Assembly: GCF_019670125.1 (NCBI RefSeq)
Contig: NZ_AP023033.1
Span: 1,248,501-1,312,500, forward strand
Reading direction: 5' to 3'
Origin: Agarivorans aestuarii
GTDB taxonomy: Bacteria > Pseudomonadota > Gammaproteobacteria > Enterobacterales > Celerinatantimonadaceae
DNA: 64,000 bases
Below the pieces are notes generated by a model, which saw only the letters and a list, made by a program, of their open reading frames with translations, was not told the DNA's origin and did not search any database. Below are positions 27,343 through 34,932 of the stretch, in pieces; position 1 is the first letter of the stretch; every line of letters begins with the position of its first letter. The translations under genes and the position numbers were made by a program.

Positions 27343-29064
27343 ATGACGAGCCAGCTGAGTATCTCCATCGGTCAGTGTTCTGATAAAGGTCGCAAAGACA
27401 TTAATCAAGACAGTTATGGAAGCTATACTCCGCGTGGCTCTCTACTTAATCATAAAGGCTTTGCTGCTGTGATGGCCGACGGCATAAGCAGCAGCGAAGT
27501 GAGTCAAATAGCCAGTGAAACCGCAGTAAAAAGCTTTTTAGATGATTATTACTGCACCTCCGAGACTTGGTCAGTTCAGCATGCTGCTGAAAAGGTTTTA
27601 GACGCCACCAACTCTTGGTTATATAGCCAGTCGCAACAAAGCCCTTACCATTACGACAAAGACAAAGGTTATGTTTGTACGCTTAGTGCTTTAGTGATTA
27701 AAGGCAATAAGGCGCATATTTTTCATGTTGGTGATACCCGAGTGTATCGCCTCAATCAGCAGGGCTTAGAGTTACTCACTAAAGATCACAGACTATGGGT
27801 GAATGACAATAAAAGCTACCTAAGCCGTGCACTGGGTATTGAAGAATATTGTGAGTTTGATTACCACACTCTGCCCGTGAGCCCTGGCGATATTTTTTTG
27901 TTAGCTACCGATGGTGTGTACGAGTTTGTTGATGCAGAGCTTATCAACAATACTATTGCCCAATGTGCCAACGATTTAGAAGCAGCGGCAGCGCAAATTG
28001 TTGATAAAGCCTATCAGGCAGGCAGCGATGACAACTTAAGCTTACAAATTATAAAGGTAGAGCAACTAGCAGAACAAAGCTCTCAGCAGCTTAAAGAGCA
28101 AATAGAGACTTTACCTTTTCCCCCAGAGTTAAGTGCTCGAATGAGCATAGACAACTACACCATTGTTCGACAAATTCACGCCAGTAGCCGAAGCCACGTG
28201 TTTTTAGCATTGGATGAACAAAGCGGCGAGCAAGTGATACTAAAAACACCTTCGGTAGATTTGCGCGACGACCCCGATTATTTAGAGCGCTTTTATACTG
28301 AAGAATGGATAGCGCGGCGTATTAACAGTGCCTATGTCTTAAAAGCGAGCCGCAACCCGCGCCAACGTAACTACCTTTATACGGTATTTGAATACATAGA
28401 AGGGCAAACCTTAGCCCAATGGATTACCGATAATCCCAAGCCAGAACTCGCTAAGGTGAGGGAAATTGTAGAGCAAATTGCTAAAGGCCTACGTGCCTTT
28501 CATCGCATGGATATGCTTCATCAAGATCTTAAGCCAGACAACATTATGATTGATAGCTCTGGCACCATTAAAATTATCGACTTTGGCTCGGTATGGGCCG
28601 CAGGTCTTGCAGAGCAAACTCAAGACATTACCCAGCAACATTTGTTAGGCACTGCGTTATATTCGGCGCCGGAGTTATTTTTGGGTATTGGCGGAAGTAC
28701 CCGCGCAGAGCAGTTTTCGTTGGCAGTAATTACTTACTACATGCTAAGCGGCCGCTATCCATATGGTACTAAAGTGGCGGGTGCAAAAAGCCATGCAGCG
28801 CAAAAGCGCTTACGCTATCAATCGGTAATTGACAGTGACAGCGAAATCCCAGCTTGGATTGATGATGCCCTAGAAAAAGCGCTGCACATAAACCCCTTAA
28901 AACGTTATGAACAAATCACCGAATTTCTCTGTGATTTACGCCAACCCAACAAGGCTTTTTTAAATAAGGCCCGCGCTCCATTGGTAGAGCGCAATCCAGT
29001 AGCGGTATGGCAAGGGATCTCTGCAATTTTAGCAGCTATGGTGGTGTACCTATTACTTAGGTGA
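27343..29064 (+). CDS. Fused PP2C phosphatase - Ser/Thr protein kinase, membrane-anchored
   Basis: A 573-residue bifunctional signalling protein. Residues 1-240 are a PP2C phosphatase (KDINQDSYG, VMADGISSSE, FHVGDTRVYRL, LLATDGVYEF, GSDDNLSLQI). Residues about 265-540 are a Hanks-type kinase with the beta-3 Lys in VILKTPS, catalytic loop HQDLKPDNIMID, IIDFGSVW and GTALYSAPE. The glycine-rich loop is replaced by QIHASSRSHVFLA. A helix at residues 552-571 anchors it with both domains in the cytosol. Placed between an FNT channel and cyanase, it may control the channel by reversible phosphorylation; this is inference. Confidence 0.92.
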   Translation: MTSQLSISIGQCSDKGRKDINQDSYGSYTPRGSLLNHKGFAAVMADGISSSEVSQIASETAVKSFLDDYYCTSETWSVQHAAEKVLDATNSWLYSQSQQSPYHYDKDKGYVCTLSALVIKGNKAHIFHVGDTRVYRLNQQGLELLTKDHRLWVNDNKSYLSRALGIEEYCEFDYHTLPVSPGDIFLLATDGVYEFVDAELINNTIAQCANDLEAAAAQIVDKAYQAGSDDNLSLQIIKVEQLAEQSSQQLKEQIETLPFPPELSARMSIDNYTIVRQIHASSRSHVFLALDEQSGEQVILKTPSVDLRDDPDYLERFYTEEWIARRINSAYVLKASRNPRQRNYLYTVFEYIEGQTLAQWITDNPKPELAKVREIVEQIAKGLRAFHRMDMLHQDLKPDNIMIDSSGTIKIIDFGSVWAAGLAEQTQDITQQHLLGTALYSAPELFLGIGGSTRAEQFSLAVITYYMLSGRYPYGTKVAGAKSHAAQKRLRYQSVIDSDSEIPAWIDDALEKALHINPLKRYEQITEFLCDLRQPNKAFLNKARAPLVERNPVAVWQGISAILAAMVVYLLLR

Positions 29065-29108
29065 ACACCGAGTTGCTTCGTTTTTCAATCAAAGGAAGGA
29101 AGCAAAAA

Positions 29109-29558
29109 ATGATATCAAGTAGAGAAGAAGTAACTCAACAAATTGTATCAACCAAGGTGAGAAAAGGCATTAAGTGGAGCGAGGTAGCCAGTGCCATTGG
29201 TTTATCTAAAGAGTGGACAACTGCAGCGTGTTTAGGGCAAATGACCTTTGATAAAAGCCAAGCTGAAACCGTGGGAGATATTTTTGAGCTAAGTGACGAA
29301 GCCATCGCGTGGTTACAAATTGTGCCTTATAAAGGCTCACTGCCTACCGCTGTACCAACCGATCCGCTTATCTACCGTTGGTATGAAGTCGTAAATGTAT
29401 ACGGCAGCACCATTAAAGAGCTCATTCACGAAGAGTTTGGCGATGGCATTATGAGCGCTATTGATTTCTCGATGGACATTAAGCGTGAAGCCGATCCTAA
29501 AGGTGATAGAGTAAACGTAGTGTTGTCGGGTAAGTTTTTACCTTACAAAACCTACTAA
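29109..29558 (+). CDS. cynS: Cyanate hydratase (cyanase)
   Basis: A 149-residue enzyme converting cyanate plus bicarbonate to ammonia and CO2 in the cytosol. An N-terminal helical domain (KWSEVASAIGLSKEW) is followed by the catalytic part, DPLIYRWYEVVNVYGSTIKE and FGDGIMSAIDF. Arg90, Glu93 and Ser116 match E. coli Arg96, Glu99 and Ser122, and the end KFLPYKTY is typical. The ATG at 29109 is chosen for the GGAAGGAAG site and family length; a GTG at 29061 overlapping the kinase stop is less likely. It is the last gene of the sigma-54 operon. Confidence 0.95.
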   Translation: MISSREEVTQQIVSTKVRKGIKWSEVASAIGLSKEWTTAACLGQMTFDKSQAETVGDIFELSDEAIAWLQIVPYKGSLPTAVPTDPLIYRWYEVVNVYGSTIKELIHEEFGDGIMSAIDFSMDIKREADPKGDRVNVVLSGKFLPYKTY

Positions 29559-29581
29559 ACACTAGCTTCATGAAGCATTAG

Positions 29582-29606
29582 AGCCAGCACCACGCTGGCT
29601 TTTTTA
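29582..29606 (+). terminator. Rho-independent terminator after cynS
   Basis: AGCCAGC-ACCAC-GCTGGCT stem-loop followed by a run of T residues, 24 bases after the cyanase stop. It closes the channel-kinase-cyanase operon. Confidence 0.9.
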
Positions 29607-29727
29607 TGAACGACATGGCGAGATACTCGACCCGTAATCTAAAAAGTTGTTGTTATGAGTACTGGTCAATTCCATACCTACAAAGCTAAACTGTCGCCTA
29701 ATTTTATTTAGTATAAAAGGTAATGTG

Positions 29728-29979
29728 ATGAACCCAATTCTTGCCATGTTGAGAGAGAACAATATTAGTGACCAGCAAACCAGTGAGCTTTTTGAAGTGC
29801 TTACTCAAAACCCCCTTGCTGCTATGGCAACTATTAGCCAATTAGGTTTGCCTCAAGAACAATTGCAATTGCTGATGGGACAGGTGATGCAGAACCCAGC
29901 TTTGATTAAAGAAGCAGTAGAAGAACTAGGTTTAGACTTTGCCAAAGTAGAGGCAGCTAAAGAACTGCTTAATAAATAA
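29728..29979 (+). CDS. DUF2999-family small protein
   Basis: An 83-residue soluble helical protein. The sequence MNPILAMLRENNISDQ, then ELFEVLTQNPLAAMATI and GLPQEQLQLLMGQVM, and the end EELGLDFAKVEAAKELL match the DUF2999 family as I know it from Vibrio and Shewanella. Its function is unknown. The ATG at 29728 follows TAAAAGGTAATGTG; the GTG directly before it is in frame but less likely. It is a single gene with its own terminator region. Confidence 0.82.
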   Translation: MNPILAMLRENNISDQQTSELFEVLTQNPLAAMATISQLGLPQEQLQLLMGQVMQNPALIKEAVEELGLDFAKVEAAKELLNK

Positions 29980-29980
29980 G

Positions 29981-30013
29981 AAAAAAGCGCTAAAACCGTC
30001 GATTTTAGCGCTT
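29981..30013 (-). terminator. Terminator for the minus-strand CNNM gene
   Basis: An 11-bp stem, AAGCGCTAAAA with its complement, is followed on the minus strand by TTTTTTC. The stem may also stop transcription of the DUF2999 gene from the other side. Confidence 0.75.
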
Positions 30014-30080
30014 GAAGATTGGCTGTTTGCTTAAAGTTTTGTTTACTTAAAGTTACGTTTGCTTCTAGGCTCGTTAGAAC

Positions 30081-31130
30081 TTATCGACTATAGCGTTGGT
30101 TTTTGCTGCGTAAACGGCGTAACCACTGGAAGCGAGCTAAACGTTGCATGTCTTCAATAGCATCAGTTTCGTCGGTAATCTCTTGGCCTAACAGGGTTTC
30201 AATAATGTCTTCCATGGTAAGTAAGCCTTGCACTTCACCGTATTCGTTCACTACCGCTGCAATAAGCTCTCGAGCCTGTAACAAGCTTTGATAAGCATGC
30301 CTAACACTTACGCTAGCTGGCAGCATTAGCAACTTACGCGAGTAATCACTTATTTGTGTGTCGCCTTTGCCGCTTGCAGCAGCGCCTAAAACATCTTGTT
30401 TATGCACGTAAGAGACAAAGTTGTCGCGCTCACCTTGGTATACCGGAAAACGAGAAAACGGCTGGCTTAAGTGCTCTTCAACAAAGCTTGCCACGGTGCT
30501 GTTTAGTTCAACACGCTGCACTACCGCGCGCGGGGTCATCACTTCAGTTATCTTTAACTTTTCTAGTTGAAGTAGATTACGTAATACTTGCGACTCGCCT
30601 TGCTCAATCACACCTTGCTGGTGGCCCAATTCAGCTAAAGCACTAATTTCGTCACGCAAGCTTGAAAAATCTTCTTGCTGTTTACCAATACGTGCAGTGA
30701 TGCGATCACTTAACCACACAAAAGGGTAAAACGTTTTAATCATCAAAGGCAGCAACCAAGAGGCAAACGGCGCAAGCTGGCGCCAGTAAGTTACTCCTAA
30801 GGTTTTAGGCACAATTTCAGACAATACCAATACCAGTACCGTCATAATTGCCGATGAAATGGCTAAGTATTGTGAGCCATAAAGTTCGGCTACTTGTGCA
30901 CCCACGCCAGCGGCACCGGCAGTGTGAGCAACAGTATTTAGAGTAAGAATCGCCGCCAGCGGCTTATCGATACTCGCCTTTAACTTGGCGAGCCGCTCTG
31001 CAACTTTAGGATATTGCTGCTGTTGCAGCTGAATATAGCTAGGAGAAACGCTAAGTAGCACCGCCTCTAGCACAGAACACAAAAATGAAACAATAATAGC
31101 AAGACACAAAAAACTTACTAAAAGAAACAC
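30081..31130 (-). CDS. CNNM/DUF21 membrane protein with CBS domains
   Basis: A 349-residue inner-membrane protein. The N-terminal DUF21 domain (residues 1-145) has three or four helices with the motifs FLCSVLEAVLLSVSPS, LNTVAHTAGAAGVGAQV and LSEIVPKTLGV. Two CBS domains follow (EVMTPRAVVQRVE, LIAAVVNEYGEVQGLLTMEDIIE). CNNM/CorC relatives take part in Mg2+ or Co2+ efflux; the C-terminal CorC_HlyC domain common in longer members is absent. It is monocistronic. Confidence 0.87.
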   Translation of the reverse strand: MFLLVSFLCLAIIVSFLCSVLEAVLLSVSPSYIQLQQQQYPKVAERLAKLKASIDKPLAAILTLNTVAHTAGAAGVGAQVAELYGSQYLAISSAIMTVLVLVLSEIVPKTLGVTYWRQLAPFASWLLPLMIKTFYPFVWLSDRITARIGKQQEDFSSLRDEISALAELGHQQGVIEQGESQVLRNLLQLEKLKITEVMTPRAVVQRVELNSTVASFVEEHLSQPFSRFPVYQGERDNFVSYVHKQDVLGAAASGKGDTQISDYSRKLLMLPASVSVRHAYQSLLQARELIAAVVNEYGEVQGLLTMEDIIETLLGQEITDETDAIEDMQRLARFQWLRRLRSKNQRYSR

Positions 31131-31291
31131 TTAATCCACCATTTTATAAACCCAAATACACTGTTGGGCGTGCAGTAACGCTGCCACAAATAATTTTGCC
31201 GCTGTCGTTAGCCGCAGTTTATCAAGTTATATCAACAAAAGGGCAGAAGAATATTTAGATTTACATAACTTGGATGGTAAATATGAGGCAC

Positions 31292-31315
31292 AAAAAAAGA
31301 CACCCTTAGGTGTCT
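31292..31315 (-). terminator. Rho-independent terminator of ssrA
   Basis: On the minus strand the stem AGACACC-TAAG-GGTGTCT is followed by seven T residues, 14 bases past the CCA end of tmRNA. Confidence 0.9.
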
Positions 31316-31328
31316 TCGTTTGTAGAAT

Positions 31329-31695
31329 TGGTGGAGCTGGCGGGTTTCGAACCCGCGTCCAAAACCATTCTAACCAATGGCGCTACATGCTTAGTTTGTC
31401 TTTATTCTCGTTAGCAAGCTGCGAACAAACACGCCACTTACTAACATACCAGAATTCTATTTCGCGGTTCAGCTCTCTAGTCAAAGCATCCCTCGCTATC
31501 TTGTTTGGGTTTGAACTTCTATGATTCCCCGTCTTACAAGCGGAAGCTAGGGTAGAAGTGCTCTAGCAGGTTATTAAGCTGCTAGTGCGTAGTTTTCGTC
31601 GTTTGCGACTATTTTTTTGCGGCTTTTTACGTGGCAAACCGCCCCACGACATGCTCCACAAGCCTTCCTGATCCTGTCGAATCCAATTCAGCCCC
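31329..31695 (-). ncRNA. ssrA: Transfer-messenger RNA (tmRNA)
   Basis: A 367-base tmRNA on the minus strand. The 5' end is GGGGCTGAATTGGATTCGAC and the 3' end is the T-arm GGGTTTCGAACCC-like hairpin closing with GCTCCACCA; together they form the alanine acceptor. The tag frame (31606-31574) encodes ANDENYALAA followed by tandem TAA stops, the same peptide as in E. coli with its usual resume codon. tmRNA rescues stalled ribosomes together with SmpB, encoded just upstream on the same strand. A TACAAT -10 box (31710-31715) lies just before the 5' end. Confidence 0.97.
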
Positions 31696-31783
31696 GGAAT
31701 TTCTCAAACATTGTAACACAAGCCAACGGCGTGCGGATATACAGTGCTGTTCAAACGCTGCTTATTTACCCAATAGGGTAAAA

Positions 31784-32269
31784 CTATCTGAAGCTGTGCT
31801 TCATTACGCGGTCTTTAGTGCGTTGCCATTCGCGATCTTTTTCATCTTCTCGCTTGTCTTGGTCTTTCTTACCTTTGGCTAAGCCTACTTCTAGTTTGGC
31901 CCAAGAGCCTTTCCAGTATAAAGCCGTTGCAACAATGGTATAGCCTTGGCGCTCAACCGCACCAATAAGCTTATCTAGCTCTCGGCGATTAAGAAGCAGT
32001 TTGCGAATGCGTGTTGGGTCTGCCACAACATGGGTTGAGGCTGAAATTAGTGGTTGAATGTTTAAACCAGAAACAAAGGCTTCACCGTCGCGCACGTATA
32101 CGTAGCTCTCGGCGATATTTACCTTTCCGGTTCGCATGGATTTTACTTCCCAGCCTTGTAGTTCCATACCCGCTTCAAATTTGTCTTCGATACGGTATTC
32201 ATGACGCGCTTTTTTGTTTAGCGCAATGGTATTGGAACCAGCTTTTGATTTTGATTTTTTCTTACTCAT
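31784..32269 (-). CDS. smpB: SsrA-binding protein SmpB
   Basis: A 161-residue cytosolic protein that carries tmRNA to stalled ribosomes. Signature blocks: [20 protein letters not shown], then [15 protein letters not shown], and [19 protein letters not shown]; the basic C-terminal tail ([17 protein letters not shown]) inserts into the mRNA channel. Length matches E. coli SmpB (160). It is encoded 88 bases upstream of ssrA on the same strand and is divergent from ratA, as in many gammaproteobacteria. Confidence 0.97.
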   Translation of the reverse strand: MSKKKSKSKAGSNTIALNKKARHEYRIEDKFEAGMELQGWEVKSMRTGKVNIAESYVYVRDGEAFVSGLNIQPLISASTHVVADPTRIRKLLLNRRELDKLIGAVERQGYTIVATALYWKGSWAKLEVGLAKGKKDQDKREDEKDREWQRTKDRVMKHSFR

Positions 32270-32370
32270 GGCGGCTATTATACCGATGCGGCGGGGCTTT
32301 AAAACTGATAATGTGCGGATTAGCTCAGCTAATGATAAAATGTGTGCAGATTTGATGAAAGAGTGGGTTC

Positions 32371-32799
32371 ATGCCGCAAGTAAACCGTAGTGCCTTAGTG
32401 ATGTTTAGCGCTAAGCAAATGTACCAATTAGTTAATGATATAAACGCTTATCCCGAGTTTTTACCTGGGTGTGTGAATAGTGAAATATTAGAAGAAAGTA
32501 CTTCTAGCATGGTAGCTGAAGTTGGGGTTGCCAAAGCAGGCATAAAAAATAAGTTTGTGACTAAAAACACCCTTACTGAAGATCAGTCCATTCAAATGAA
32601 ATTGGTGGACGGTCCGTTTAAATCGTTAACTGGGGTATGGAACTTTGTGGCCTTGGACGAGCAAGCTTGTAAAGTGATGTTGGATTTAGATTTTGAGTTT
32701 AGCAACAAACTAATAGCGGCGGCGTTTGGCCGTGTATTTAATGAATTAGCCGGCAATATGGTGCAAGCCTTTGTTGAGCGGGCCAAGCAGGTATATTAA
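32371..32799 (+). CDS. ratA: Ribosome-association toxin-like protein RatA (START/COQ10 fold)
   Basis: A 142-residue SRPBCC-fold protein. MPQVNRSALVMFSAKQMYQL then VNDINAYPEFLPGC and VDGPFKSLTGVWNF, with LDFEFSNKLIAAAFGRVFNE, match E. coli RatA closely. RatA was described as blocking 70S ribosome assembly; relatives bind ubiquinone or its precursors, so a coenzyme Q role is also possible. It is followed after two bases by ratB and is divergent from smpB. Confidence 0.92.
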   Translation: MPQVNRSALVMFSAKQMYQLVNDINAYPEFLPGCVNSEILEESTSSMVAEVGVAKAGIKNKFVTKNTLTEDQSIQMKLVDGPFKSLTGVWNFVALDEQACKVMLDLDFEFSNKLIAAAFGRVFNELAGNMVQAFVERAKQVY

Positions 32800-32801
32800 C
32801 G

Positions 32802-33146
32802 GTGTCGGATCTAATAAATGTAGAAGTGGTTTATGGCTTGCCAGAGCATCAAGTATTGTTGGCGCTAAAGGTTGAGCAGGGTTGCAGTATTTTGGAGGCC
32901 ATTCATCAATCTGGCATTGTGCAGCATTTTCCTGAAATAGAGCCTGAGAAGGCCTCGGTTGGCATTTTTAGCCGAGCAGCAAAACTCGCTCAGGAATTAA
33001 GAGATGGTGATAGAGTTGAAATATATCGCCCATTGATAGCAGACCCTAAAGAGTTGCGAAAAATTCGTGCCGAGCGGGCCAAAGCAGAGGGGCGAGCCAG
33101 TAAGGTAACTGGCGGCAGGCCAAAAGCCAAAACTAAAGATAGCTGA
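32802..33146 (+). CDS. ratB: RnfH/RatB-family ubiquitin-like protein
   Basis: A 114-residue protein of the beta-grasp RnfH family: INVEVVYGLPEHQVLLALKV, then GCSILEAIHQSGI, VGIFSRAAKLAQELRDGDRV and EIYRPLIADPKELRKIRAERA. It starts at GTG two bases after ratA and is probably translationally coupled. Its TGA stop is the first three bases of an IS3-family inverted repeat; without the insertion the reading frame would end at the same residue with TAA. The protein is therefore full length despite the insertion. Function is poorly defined. Confidence 0.9.
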   Translation: MSDLINVEVVYGLPEHQVLLALKVEQGCSILEAIHQSGIVQHFPEIEPEKASVGIFSRAAKLAQELRDGDRVEIYRPLIADPKELRKIRAERAKAEGRASKVTGGRPKAKTKDS

Positions 33147-33167
33147 CCCGTCCTAAGATAGGTTGAC
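33144..33167. repeat. IS left terminal inverted repeat
   Basis: Begins TGACCCGTCC and ends ATAGGTTGAC. It matches the right end at 20 of 24 positions. Its first three bases act as the ratB stop codon. Confidence 0.88.
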
Positions 33168-33172
33168 GATTT

Positions 33173-33940
33173 TTAGGCCAGCTCCAGTAGCTTGCCTTTT
33201 CTATTGTGCACCTGATTGGGCGTTTCCATATTTAAACTCAGATGCGGCCTCATAGCGTTGTATATCGCTATCGATTCTTTTACAAGTATCTTCATTTCTT
33301 TAAGCGTTTTACATCGGTACAGTAAAAACTCCTGCTTCAGTATTCCGTTTATCCTTTCCGCCAACGCATTTTGGTAGCAATCATTACCGTCTGTCATCGA
33401 TGGTCGAATTTGGTTTATCAACAGTTCATCCTGATAAGCTGCCGAGCAGTATTGTGAGCCTCGGTCTGAGTGGTGTACCGCGTTAGCGATATAGCGCTTA
33501 TCTTTAACCGCCATTTTCAGGGCCTTCACTACGCTGTCAGCTTTCATGTCATCACTCAAGTGATGACCGACTATTTTACGAGAAGCGGCATCGGTCACCA
33601 ACGACAGATAGTGCACACCTTGGTCTGATTCAAGATAGGTCATGTCGCTAACCAGTACATGCTCTGCATCATGTAATCCTTCCTCTTTCAGCAGGTTAGG
33701 ATGTTTCTTCATCCAGTGCTTGCTGAATGTCGTTTTGGTGAAGCTTCTCTTTGGTTTAACCAGCAAACCCTCACGTCTCAAATAGGTAAAGAGCCCATCT
33801 CGTCCAAGTTTAATGTCGTGCTCAAGGAGTTTAGGCTTTATCAACACGTAGAGCTTGCGTACACCCAATCGCGGCATATATTTACGCCAGTACTGTACCC
33901 AGTCTTTGATGACCGATAACGTCGCTCTACGGTTTTCCAT
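33173..33940 (-). CDS. IS3-family transposase OrfB (DDE integrase core)
   Basis: A 255-residue open frame from its first ATG; the frame is open further upstream to the slippery site at 34051-34057, so the active product is an OrfAB fusion made by -1 frameshifting. A helical HTH_21 region (WRKYMPRLGVRKLYVLIKP) precedes the rve core with catalytic Asp in LVSDMTYLES, Asp in VHHSDRGSQYCS and Glu in NALAERINGILK. All three catalytic residues are present. It catalyses cutting and joining of the IS ends. Confidence 0.93.
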   Translation of the reverse strand: MENRRATLSVIKDWVQYWRKYMPRLGVRKLYVLIKPKLLEHDIKLGRDGLFTYLRREGLLVKPKRSFTKTTFSKHWMKKHPNLLKEEGLHDAEHVLVSDMTYLESDQGVHYLSLVTDAASRKIVGHHLSDDMKADSVVKALKMAVKDKRYIANAVHHSDRGSQYCSAAYQDELLINQIRPSMTDGNDCYQNALAERINGILKQEFLLYRCKTLKEMKILVKESIAIYNAMRPHLSLNMETPNQVHNRKGKLLELA

Positions 33941-34005
33941 TCGGGCGACCGCCTGATAAATAGATTGCCGTGAAATACCCGCCGCGCGACATGCAGCAGC
34001 TAGAT

Positions 34006-34401
34006 TTATTTCGCTGTCGGTTTTCGCTTGCCAGATGTACCGGATAAGTACTTTTTTCTAAGGCCCGCTCCGTATTCATTGTCCATGATATCGACCATAC
34101 CATTGAGGATTTGGTTACGTAGCTTCTCTTCGGCTAACTCACGCTCAAGGCGCTTGATTGTTTCGGCTGGCGTTTCTTTTGAATTAGGCATAAGGGGATG
34201 CTGAAATGGTTTTGACCAATCAAGCCTACCATGTTTTCTGAGCCAAACCAGTACTGTTGAACGACCCTGAATGCCAAATCGGGCTTGAGCTTGTTTGTAA
34301 GTCATTTCGCCTTTTTCGACGCGCTCTACGACACCTAATTTAAAGGCCAAGGTGTAATCTCGTTGTGTGCGCTTACGGCTTGAGTTAATGGGTGTTGTCA
34401 T
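34006..34401 (-). CDS. IS3-family OrfA (helix-turn-helix, leucine zipper)
   Basis: A 131-residue DNA-binding protein that recognises the IS ends. RDYTLAFKLGVVERVEKGEM then TYKQAQARFGI forms the helix-turn-helix; ETIKRLERELAEEKLRNQIL is a leucine-zipper-like coil used for dimerisation with OrfAB. The frame overlaps the OrfB frame around the A6G site, 45 bases before its own stop. Confidence 0.92.
   Translation of the reverse strand: MTTPINSSRKRTQRDYTLAFKLGVVERVEKGEMTYKQAQARFGIQGRSTVLVWLRKHGRLDWSKPFQHPLMPNSKETPAETIKRLERELAEEKLRNQILNGMVDIMDNEYGAGLRKKYLSGTSGKRKPTAK
34051..34057 (-). other. Programmed -1 frameshift site of the IS transposase
   Basis: On the minus strand the heptamer A-AAA-AAG lies in the OrfA frame. 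Slipping back one base gives AAA-AAA then GTA, entering the OrfB frame, which stays open to the OrfB ATG. This is the usual way IS3 elements make the OrfAB transposase. Confidence 0.8.
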
Positions 34402-34418
34402 AAAGAAGTCCTCTTTAT

Positions 34419-34442
34419 GTCAACCTATTTCCGGACGGGACA
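34419..34442. repeat. IS right terminal inverted repeat
   Basis: Begins GTCAACCTAT and ends GACGGGACA; inverse partner of the left end with four mismatches. Confidence 0.88.
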
Positions 34443-34448
34443 GCTAAA

Positions 34449-34481
34449 ATAAAAAAGCCAGATGATTAATCTGGCTTTTTT
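34449..34481. terminator. Bidirectional Rho-independent terminator
   Basis: A-run, GCCAGAT-GATTA-ATCTGGC stem, T-run. It works in both directions, for bamE from the right and originally for ratAB from the left; the IS now separates it from ratB. Confidence 0.9.
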
Positions 34482-34496
34482 ATTGATGTTTTGTGT

Positions 34497-34856
34497 TTAA
34501 CCGGCGTCGAGCGGTTGCATAAAGTCTTCGCTGACTTCGTAGTCACCTTCGATGAAGGCTAAGTGGTCATTCACAAATTGGATCACTAAGTCGCGCTTTT
34601 CAAAATCACCGTTGCCACTTTGATAGCTGTATAAGTAATACCAACGTTCTTTATCGAAGGCGTCAATTAACATTGGAGTACCTAGTACAAAACGCACTTG
34701 CTCCTTAGTCATGTTAATGCGGAGCTGCTCTACTTTGGCATCATCAATGTAGTTGCCTTGTGGAATATCAATTTTATATACCATCCAGTCGAAGGCAGAA
34801 CAGCCACTTAGGCCAATGCTGGCTAGTAGAACAAAAATTTTGGCAGTAAAACGCAT
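34497..34856 (-). CDS. bamE: Outer-membrane assembly lipoprotein BamE (SmpA)
   Basis: A 119-residue lipoprotein. Signal with lipobox LSGC (Cys19), then YKIDIPQGNYIDDAKVEQLR, MTKEQVRFVLGTPMLIDAF and WYYLYSYQSGNG, the standard BamE order. It is a subunit of the BAM complex that folds beta-barrels into the outer membrane. It lies next to recN, as in many gammaproteobacteria, with 76 bases between, but probably has its own promoter. Confidence 0.95.
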   Translation of the reverse strand: MRFTAKIFVLLASIGLSGCSAFDWMVYKIDIPQGNYIDDAKVEQLRINMTKEQVRFVLGTPMLIDAFDKERWYYLYSYQSGNGDFEKRDLVIQFVNDHLAFIEGDYEVSEDFMQPLDAG

Positions 34857-34932
34857 GTGAATCGAAGCTCCTTGTTAAGGCAAGCATCATAACTAAGCCT
34901 TGCCATAAAAAGAAGCTTGGAATGCTAAGAAT

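Larger units (their letters stand above)
33144..34442 (-). mobile_element. IS3-family insertion sequence (1,299 bp)
   Basis: The element carries orfA and orfB in the IS3 arrangement on the minus strand, with an A6G slippery site between them and no disruption in either frame, so it looks intact. Terminal inverted repeats of 24 bases, matching at 20 positions, lie at 33144-33167 and 34419-34442 and begin TG. A standard target duplication is not obvious: the left flank ends AGC and the right flank begins GCT. It sits between the ratB stop codon and the shared ratB/bamE terminator. The subgroup is not assigned. Confidence 0.93.

Noticed and set aside
31270-31524. Open frame of 84 codons on the plus strand
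   Set aside because: It lies antisense across the tmRNA gene and its terminator; it has no ribosome-binding site or recognisable domain.
33137-34448. A 3-4 base target-site duplication around the IS
   Set aside because: Left flank AGC and right flank GCT are not direct repeats under the TG...CA end definition; a shift of the right end by one base would give AGC on both sides, but this cannot be settled from one copy.
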